From Desulfohalobiaceae bacterium (GTDB lineage: Bacteria > Desulfobacterota > Desulfovibrionia > Desulfovibrionales > Desulfothermaceae), in NCBI GenBank assembly GCA_021737115.1, contig JAIPER010000089.1, positions 1 through 10,645 of the forward strand: a stretch of DNA of 10,645 nt, read 5' to 3'. The position numbers and the translations under genes are program-made. The notes under the pieces were generated by a model. That model did no database searches. It was not told the DNA's origin and saw nothing but the letters and a program-made list of their open reading frames with translations. Shown here piece after piece: positions 6,263 through 10,645 of the stretch; within the stretch, counting starts at the first letter, position 1; every line of letters starts with the position of its first letter.

Positions 6263-7234
6263 TTAACGACCAGCCCCGACACAGACTTTATGCAGCAGCT
6301 CTTCTACTTTTTCGCCCATAATGGGCTTCCCGCCTTTGGTCACTTTGGCTGTATCTGTATTCAGCACATCTTTGCATATATCCATGAAAAAAGGATCACT
6401 ATGCTCAGCCCGGCCTTGTACATGGGTCAGAATTCGAGCGATAGCGATACTGGCCCGGATTGTGGGGCGATGATTGTTGACTCCAAGCTTCCGTACCTCC
6501 CGAACCAGATCGACAATCCGTTGCGCGTCCCGGTTGTCCACGTCGGACTTGGCCAAGGTTATTTGAATTTCACTTTCGCGATCAAAATGGCCCATACTAA
6601 CCGTAATCAAACGATCCATAAGGGCATCCTGGGTCTTATGCACTCCTGCATACTCTTCCGGGTTAGAGGTAAATATCACCCGGAATTCCGGATGGACTTT
6701 GACGTATCCTGGCCCCAGCCGCCGCCGCTTGGGCAGGTTGAGAACTTTTTCCTCCAGAACACTTAAGAGCACATTGTTGGCCTCTGGACGGCTGCGGGTA
6801 AACTCATCGTAAATCAAGGTGTACCCTTCCTCACAGGCGGTGGTCAAGCGGTTGTCCACCCAATAGGTGTTCATCTGCTCTTCGCTCTTGTGTACCGAAC
6901 GAATATAATTGTCCACCACCTTAGATTTCCGGTACCCGGAATCTTTACCGATCAAGTCTGAGCTGGAAAACTCATCATCACCATGGATAAGAATCACCGG
7001 ACGATTCAGTTGGGAGGCGATATGAAAGGCCAGGGTTGTCTTTCCAGTACCAGCCGGTCCGGAAAAATGTACCGGATAGCCCACATACATGTAAGCCAGG
7101 ACCCGTCTGCTCAGACCGTTGATATACTCCGTGGTTACAAACGATTCACTGGCTTGAAGAACAACCTGATCCCCGGAACTTGACATGTTTGCCGCCTTTT
7201 CTTGGCTGACCACTTTCAGGTTGGATTCACTCAT
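6263..7234 (-). CDS. gvpN: Gas vesicle AAA+ ATPase GvpN
   Basis: A 323-aa MoxR-type AAA+ ATPase. Walker A is GPAGTGKTT (59-67), followed by VILIHGDDEFSSSDLIG, a very characteristic GvpN stretch. Walker B is TLIYDEF (139-145, D143/E144), sensor 1 is FTSNPEEY with N191, and the likely arginine finger is in DALMDRLI (R208). The helical lid follows (VREVRKLGVNNHRPTIRASI). GvpN is required for making full-size vesicles and is thought to convert the early bicone into a growing cylinder using ATP. The ATG at 7232-7234 overlaps the TGA of the preceding gene (ATGA), with GGAG 8 nt before it, so translation is coupled to the coiled-coil/HHH protein. Confidence 0.95.
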   Translation of the reverse strand: MSESNLKVVSQEKAANMSSSGDQVVLQASESFVTTEYINGLSRRVLAYMYVGYPVHFSGPAGTGKTTLAFHIASQLNRPVILIHGDDEFSSSDLIGKDSGYRKSKVVDNYIRSVHKSEEQMNTYWVDNRLTTACEEGYTLIYDEFTRSRPEANNVLLSVLEEKVLNLPKRRRLGPGYVKVHPEFRVIFTSNPEEYAGVHKTQDALMDRLITVSMGHFDRESEIQITLAKSDVDNRDAQRIVDLVREVRKLGVNNHRPTIRASIAIARILTHVQGRAEHSDPFFMDICKDVLNTDTAKVTKGGKPIMGEKVEELLHKVCVGAGR

Positions 7235-8280
7235 GTGCTGAGCTCCTTGGCCTGCTCAATCCACCGATCCAGAACCTTGGTCCTGGTATGTTCACCCACT
7301 ACTTGCTGCAACTGATCCACAGTCATGGAGGCCAAGTGGGAAAAGGCCCAGATACCGGCCTCATTGAGCTGTTTTTTTCGTCCCGGTCCAATGCCGTCGA
7401 TCCTGGTCAGGTCATCGCCAGTCTGTTCCGGACTGAACTCACTTGACGCTGCCTGGGTCTCCTCCTGCTCCGGCCCCTGGGGCTGTTCAAAGCCCATGGA
7501 CTCATGAGTTGGGGCCTCTTCAGCCTGCGGGGCTGTTTGCCCGTACTCTGCAAATTCCGGCTCAGGTGCTGAAGAAGCCGCATCTTCTCGCTTTTCTCCC
7601 TTCCAGGCCTGACTGGCCGCATGTAAGTCATGCACAAAGGAAGCTCGCAAAAATTCCACCTGCCTGCGCAGCTCAGTGAGAGATCCCTGCAAGTGGTCAA
7701 CAAATTGACCTCGAGCATCCTGGGATGCCTGGGCCTGAGCCTGCAGTTCTTGGGCAAAACCAGACATCATCTTGGCCGTGTCTTCAGACAAAGATCGGTT
7801 GGATTCCCGCAGCCTGGTGCGCACATCCTCAAGTTCTCTGTGTAATTGGATCCTGGTCTGGCTTCTGGAGGCATGCACCTGATTCAAAAAATCTTTGACC
7901 TCATTCTTCAAGGCTTGAACCTCCGACTTCACGCTATGAACGGTTGCCTGTAACAGGGCCTCGGTTTTTGCCTTGCTTTGGGCCAGCTCCGAGCGATGGC
8001 TTTGAGCTCTCTGCTTGCTCTCCTTACGCAGGGAATTGACAAACTGCCGCCTTTGCTCAGCTGAGGCTGTGACGGCGGACTGGAACTCTTGTCGTAAACG
8101 CGTTTGATCTGCTCTGGCCTTTTTCTGGAGATCCTGCACCTGCGATTGTAAGTCGTGCACAAACGCCGGCCCCATATTTTTCCATTCTGCTTGCAGATTG
8201 GAAATAAAGGCTTGCCGTTCAGTCCTGAGTTGAGAGATTTCATCCCGCAATCTGGTCATATCTTGACTAACATTTCCCAT
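7231..8280 (-). CDS. Coiled-coil protein with C-terminal helix-hairpin-helix, possible GvpC-like factor
   Basis: A 349-aa protein in three parts. Residues 1-225 are a long charged, Gln/Ala-rich helix in which a short motif F-[VIL]-x-x-L/V recurs: FISNL (25), FVHDL (40), FVNSL (80), FLNQV (131), FAQEL (175), FVDHL (193) and FVHDL (215), often preceded by R/Q. Residues 228-288 are an acidic, Pro/Gln/Glu-rich linker. Residues 289-349 form a helix-hairpin-helix-type domain: LTRIDGIGPGRKKQLNEAGI, then LASMTVDQLQQVVG. Recurrent aromatic-leucine motifs along an amphipathic helix recall GvpC, which clamps GvpA ribs from outside, but the spacing here is irregular (15-51 residues) and not the 33-residue GvpC period. 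It is second after gvpA, where gvpC often lies. ATG at 8278-8280 with GGAGG (8287-8291). HHH domains usually bind DNA or proteins; the role here is unknown. Confidence 0.75.
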   Translation of the reverse strand: MGNVSQDMTRLRDEISQLRTERQAFISNLQAEWKNMGPAFVHDLQSQVQDLQKKARADQTRLRQEFQSAVTASAEQRRQFVNSLRKESKQRAQSHRSELAQSKAKTEALLQATVHSVKSEVQALKNEVKDFLNQVHASRSQTRIQLHRELEDVRTRLRESNRSLSEDTAKMMSGFAQELQAQAQASQDARGQFVDHLQGSLTELRRQVEFLRASFVHDLHAASQAWKGEKREDAASSAPEPEFAEYGQTAPQAEEAPTHESMGFEQPQGPEQEETQAASSEFSPEQTGDDLTRIDGIGPGRKKQLNEAGIWAFSHLASMTVDQLQQVVGEHTRTKVLDRWIEQAKELST

Positions 8281-8324
8281 TGTATACCTCCATTATCCAG
8301 CTGACGGCTGGGCATTCCTGGGGT

Positions 8325-8360
8325 CCGGCATTCACAGGATATAAGTATTGTGAATGCCGG
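8325..8360. promoter_or_regulatory. Perfect 11-bp stem-loop between gvpA and the coiled-coil gene
   Basis: CCGGCATTCAC (8325-8335) and GTGAATGCCGG (8350-8360) are exact reverse complements around a 14-nt loop. It lies 33 nt after the gvpA stop and 33 nt before the Shine-Dalgarno side of the next gene. No T-run follows in the direction of transcription. A stem here can protect the gvpA message from 3' decay or stop part of the transcripts, favouring GvpA, which is needed in large excess. That role is inferred from position. Confidence 0.65.
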
Positions 8361-8393
8361 AAGTGACATCCTACCTCAAAGAGGGGATTCCCA

Positions 8394-8612
8394 TCAGGCT
8401 GGGGTTGCGGCAGTGGCTGTCAAGCCAATTGCTTCAGCGTATTTCAGATAGGTTTCCACTGAAGCGACAACCACCCTGGCTTCCACGGACAAAAGCTCAA
8501 TCCCGACCAGTGAAACTTTAGCCCAGGCATCAATGACGATACCTTTTTCCAGAATACGATCGACGACTTCGGCCAGACTTGAGGAATCTGTGTTTTTCTG
8601 TACTGATGCCAT
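8394..8612 (-). CDS. gvpA: Major gas vesicle shell protein GvpA
   Basis: 72 aa, the standard GvpA length. The conserved core SSSLAEVVDRILEKGIVIDA leads into the alpha-beta-beta-alpha fold: WAKVSLVGIELLSVEARVVV, then ASVETYLKYAEAIGL. This is the rib-forming structural protein: the beta-hairpin makes the hydrophobic inner face of the gas-filled shell. The C-terminal tail is short and Ala/Thr-rich. The ATG at 8610-8612 has a strong AGGGAGGT (8619-8626), fitting very high expression. It is the first gene of the cluster and the only GvpA proper seen in it, the other two family members being the GvpS-like and GvpJ proteins. Confidence 0.97.
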   Translation of the reverse strand: MASVQKNTDSSSLAEVVDRILEKGIVIDAWAKVSLVGIELLSVEARVVVASVETYLKYAEAIGLTATAATPA

Positions 8613-8692
8613 AAAAAGACCTCCCTTTTCCCAAGTGATGTAAACTCAAAAAGACCGCCAATCGGTTGAACCTCGAACTCTCAACTTCTTAG

Positions 8693-8709
8693 TGCAAAAA
8701 GCATACCAG
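8693..8709 (-). promoter_or_regulatory. Sigma-54-type promoter of the gvp operon
   Basis: On the minus strand the sequence is CTGGTATGCTTTTTGCA. Compared with the -24/-12 consensus CTGGCACG-N4-TTGCA, the GG and GC dinucleotides are both present with the required 10-nt separation, and TTGCA is exact. Transcription would begin near 8683, giving a leader of about 70 nt before gvpA. It is the nearest promoter-like sequence upstream of gvpA. Activation would need an AAA+ enhancer-binding protein, none of which is encoded in the window. Confidence 0.55.
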
Positions 8710-8744
8710 GTAAAAATATCTCGGGGGTTCAAAGTTCCAAGTTG

Positions 8745-8781
8745 TTTTATCGCTCCCACGCTCTGCGTGGGAACGATAAAA
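8745..8781. repeat. 16-bp-armed palindrome with CCCACG...CGTGGG core
   Basis: TTTTATCGCTCCCACG (8745-8760), loop CTCTG, then CGTGGGAACGATAAAA (8766-8781). The arms pair at 15 of 16 positions. The CCCACG-ctctg-CGTGGG core is of a kind often seen as dispersed repeats in proteobacterial genomes (recall, not searched). It stands 36 bp upstream of the sigma-54-type site, so it may also insulate the gvp promoter from upstream transcription. Confidence 0.65.
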
Positions 8782-8886
8782 GTGATTTTTTTCTCCCGAA
8801 AAATGACCCTCACTCACACTACAGCGACACATTTTGCCCTCCGAGCTTGCTCCTCCTAGGACTGCCAGGCACCAGGTTTGCCATAA

Positions 8887-8993
8887 GAGGGCGAATAATT
8901 ATTCGCCCCTACAACCTTAAATACCAGCATGCCATCAATTCTGACATACGGGTTGTCGAATGGCTTGTAGGGGCGAAAGATCTTTCGCCCTCT
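8887..8993. repeat. REPIN-like pair of inverted palindromes
   Basis: Two 20-bp perfect palindromes, GGGCGAATAATTATTCGCCC (8889-8908) and GGGCGAAAGATCTTTCGCCC (8971-8990), share arms and flanks but differ in the middle. The left one is followed by CCTACAA and the right one is preceded by TTGTAGG, so the two elements are in opposite orientation about 80 bp apart. This is the arrangement of a REPIN (paired REP sequences). A further short inverted repeat, GCCAGGC-tgga-GCCTGGC, follows at 8998-9015. No gene is seen in 8782-9273. Confidence 0.7.
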
Positions 8994-9074
8994 GTAGCCA
9001 GGCTGGAGCCTGGCGATCCCGGTCGTTACCTGGGGCCTGCTGGGATATCATTTTATTGACCGTGGACGCTTTCC

Positions 9075-9190
9075 TGTTATGGTGAAAATTCCATAGTGGC
9101 TATGGAATTTTCACCATAACATGGCTGAGAAATTTGCCTTCTCTCTATGGAATTTTCACCATAACATGGCTGAGAAATTTGCCTTCTCTC
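9075..9190. repeat. Exact 45-bp direct repeat with a 21-bp inverted repeat
   Basis: The unit 9101-9145 is repeated exactly at 9146-9190. The first 21 bases of the direct repeat (9101-9121) are also the reverse complement of 9075-9095, with a 5-nt spacer GTGGC. The segment beginning TATGGAATTTTCACCATAAC thus occurs twice direct and once inverted. The block is directly downstream of the receiver gene. It yields a repetitive open frame on the minus strand that looks non-coding. Exact identity of the copies implies a recent duplication. Confidence 0.85.
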
Positions 9191-9236
9191 TGTGGATGCG
9201 GCCCAAAGCAGGATGGGGTGTCCGGGACTGAGTGTA

Positions 9237-9274
9237 CAGGATGGGCCTGAATGCTTATCAGGCATCCGTCCTGT
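9237..9274 (-). terminator. Imperfect hairpin at the end of the receiver gene
   Basis: CAGGATGggCCTGA (9237-9250) pairs with TCAGG-CATC-cg-TCCTG on the other side of a 7-nt loop, starting at the TGA of the receiver gene. The core GGATG(gg)CCTGA / TCAGGCATCC gives 10 pairs with a 2-nt bulge. No T-tract follows on the minus strand, so it is a weak terminator or an mRNA-end stabiliser at best. Confidence 0.35.
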
Positions 9275-9636
9275 CAAACTTTGTTTAAGACTTCTTCATT
9301 TTGGAAGGGTTTGGAGACAAAGTCGGAAATAATTCCCTTGCGCAAGGCTGCTTTGACATCGGGCTCATCCTTATAGAAGTACCCGGAAAAAAGGATGATC
9401 CGCAGGGAGGGAAACCGGGTACGCATTTTCCTGGCCAGTTCCAGGCCTTCCATATCCGACAGCTTGGCATCGATAAAGGCAACCTCGAAATGCTCCCGGC
9501 CCAGAGCAGCCAGCCCCTCCTGGCCACTTCCGACAGTGACCATCTTGGAGCTTTTGTGGTCCAGGATATGTTCCAGGGCCCAGCACATATCCGGCTCGTC
9601 ATCAATGATTAGAATCCTGGGGAGTGGATCACACAT
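9274..9636 (-). CDS. Stand-alone response-regulator receiver domain
   Basis: A 120-aa CheY-like receiver with all key residues: acidic pair D12/D13 (ILIIDDEPDMCWALEHILDH), phospho-acceptor D56 (AFIDAKLSDMEG), switch S84 (ILFSGY) and K109 (VSKPF). No output domain follows: the frame stops with TGA at 9274-9276 right after the KPF motif and a few residues of the last helix, which is slightly short. The DDEPDMCWALE start is like receivers of NtrC-type regulators, so this may be a truncated regulator or a true single-domain relay protein. It is 66 nt after the kinase gene, with which it presumably works. ATG at 9634-9636 has only a weak ribosome site. Confidence 0.85.
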   Translation of the reverse strand: MCDPLPRILIIDDEPDMCWALEHILDHKSSKMVTVGSGQEGLAALGREHFEVAFIDAKLSDMEGLELARKMRTRFPSLRIILFSGYFYKDEPDVKAALRKGIISDFVSKPFQNEEVLNKV

Positions 9637-9702
9637 AAGGGCTCTGCCTTGTTGGAATTCTCTTCGTTCCTAATGAAGAAAGAAGTCAATATTCAATTCT
9701 CC

Positions 9703-10645
9703 TCAGGCTGACCTGCGCCGAAACATCTCTTCCCCCAAGGGCAGACTGACCACCAGGGTGCTCCCCCGGCCCAAAACACTGTTCACCTCAATGCTTCCGG
9801 AATGCTGCTGAACAATGGAATAGCTCACAGCCAGGCCCAATCCCGTGCCCTGGCCCACCGGAGATGTGGTATAAAAGGGATCAAATATCTTTTGCATCTC
9901 TTCCTGGGTCATTCCCTGGCCGCTATCTGCGACCGAAGCCTTGATCTCCAGTTCGGTCTTCCACATGATGACAGTCAGGTTTCCCCCGTTGGACATGGCC
10001 TTAATAGCATTTAAAAAAATATTTAAAAAGACCTGCTGTAAGAGACCGGCATTGCCAAAGACCCACGATGTATACTCAGAATCGCCCTGAAATGTGACCG
10101 TTATCTTTTGAATCTTGGCTTGATTGACAATCAAGGCCATTGTTTCTTCAATGAGGCTGGTCAGTTCAATCCAGCGTACCTTCTCGTGGGTGGACGGCCT
10201 GGCGAAACGGAGCAAATTCTCAATGACATTTGAGGCCCGCTCGATCCCGGAGCATATTTTCTGGGCACACTCCTGGCGAAAGGCAGGAGAAATATCATCT
10301 TCCACCAGAAACTGGGCCGCAGAGGAGCAGATGGCGATGGGGTTTCGTATTTCATGCGCTATCCCTCCGGCCATGACCCCCAATGCAGCGAACTTCTGGG
10401 ATTGGACCAGCTGCATCTCCAGTTTCCTCCTTTCGGTCAGATCCCTGCCCACCGCCACCAGCCCGATAAAGCTTCCATATTCATCTTTCATCGGCGAACA
10501 GACCCAGGACACATGCAGGGGATCTCCGGCCTTGGTGATCAAGGCCCACTCACCCATTTTGGAATTCTGTCCAGCCTGCATGCTGACAAAAACCGACTTG
10601 ACCTCTTTTCTATCCTCCCTGGCGAATATGGAGGAAAACATCCGA
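9703..10645 (-). CDS. PAS-domain sensor histidine kinase (NtrB-like), N-terminus outside the window
   Basis: The frame is open to the right edge, so the ATG at 10641 is probably internal. Counting from that Met, residues 1-68 are the end of a PAS domain (TKAGDPLHVSWVCSPMKDEY, then GSFIGLVAVGRDLTERRKLE). The HisKA dimerisation helix holds the phospho-acceptor H96 in FAALGVMAGGIAHEIRNPIA. The ATPase domain has the N box (QQVFLNIFLNAIKAM, N211), G1 (DSGQGM, D239), F box (FDPFYTT) and G2 (GTGLGLA). No membrane segment is seen in the visible part. This is the class of kinase that pairs with NtrC-type regulators, in keeping with the sigma-54-type promoter of gvpA. The partner is probably the downstream receiver or a regulator beyond the window. 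Confidence 0.93.
   Translation of the reverse strand, partial: RMFSSIFAREDRKEVKSVFVSMQAGQNSKMGEWALITKAGDPLHVSWVCSPMKDEYGSFIGLVAVGRDLTERRKLEMQLVQSQKFAALGVMAGGIAHEIRNPIAICSSAAQFLVEDDISPAFRQECAQKICSGIERASNVIENLLRFARPSTHEKVRWIELTSLIEETMALIVNQAKIQKITVTFQGDSEYTSWVFGNAGLLQQVFLNIFLNAIKAMSNGGNLTVIMWKTELEIKASVADSGQGMTQEEMQKIFDPFYTTSPVGQGTGLGLAVSYSIVQQHSGSIEVNSVLGRGSTLVVSLPLGEEMFRRRSA

Noticed and set aside
6230..6766. 178-aa plus-strand frame over gvpN
   Set aside because: It is antisense to the conserved GvpN lid and sensor region, with no motif of its own.
8887..8993. CRISPR array
   Set aside because: There are only two palindromic elements, in opposite orientation, with no regular spacers and no cas genes.
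9077..9277. 66-aa minus-strand open frame containing RRQISQPCYGENS twice
   Set aside because: It is the translation of the 45-bp direct repeat, has no Shine-Dalgarno sequence and begins within the end of the receiver gene; non-coding repeat is the simpler reading.

Overview
The window carries a gas vesicle (gvp) gene cluster, all on the minus strand. It is flanked on the right by a two-component regulatory pair and on the left by repeat-rich, decayed DNA. The gene set and order, the NtrB-like kinase, the abundance of short palindromic repeats and a GrdB-family selenoprotein remnant suggest a deltaproteobacterium (Desulfobacterota, probably an anaerobe). That assignment is inferred from style of sequence and is not proven.

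Right side (about 9.27-10.65 kb): the C-terminal part of a PAS/HisKA/HATPase sensor kinase, running off the window edge, is followed by a stand-alone receiver domain. A repeat-rich spacer (8.71-9.27 kb) then holds a 45-bp direct repeat, a REPIN-like pair of inverted palindromes and a 16-bp-armed palindrome. A well-spaced sigma-54-type promoter lies about 80 bp upstream of gvpA.

Centre (1.50-8.61 kb), in transcription order: gvpA (shell protein); a 349-aa coiled-coil protein with a C-terminal helix-hairpin-helix domain (possible GvpC-like role); gvpN (AAA+ ATPase); a 105-aa coiled-coil protein; gvpF/L; gvpG; a 645-aa tandem ArsA/Get3-like ATPase; a gvpS-type GvpA paralogue; gvpK; and gvpJ. The order N-F-G-(ATPase)-S-K-J follows the Bacillus megaterium order N-F-G-L-S-K-J, with the ArsA/Get3-like gene in the slot of the second GvpF/L protein. 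Hairpins sit between gvpA and the next gene, in the gvpS leader and between gvpK and gvpJ. They may tune the large excess of GvpA over the minor proteins.

Left side (1-1.46 kb): the C-terminal tail of a probable IS1380-type transposase, then a diverged 142-bp tandem repeat built around the palindrome GGGGTCTGACCCC. Next, on the plus strand, is a 5'-truncated GrdB-family selenoprotein gene whose in-frame UGA (659-661) sits in a UxxC motif and is followed by a compact SECIS-like hairpin. Gene callers will miss the Sec codon and start the gene too late.

Most unusual points: the double Get3/ArsA-like ATPase with one CxxC per half inside a gas vesicle operon; the coiled-coil/HHH protein directly after gvpA; the sigma-54 promoter beside a kinase/receiver pair; and the selenoprotein remnant.
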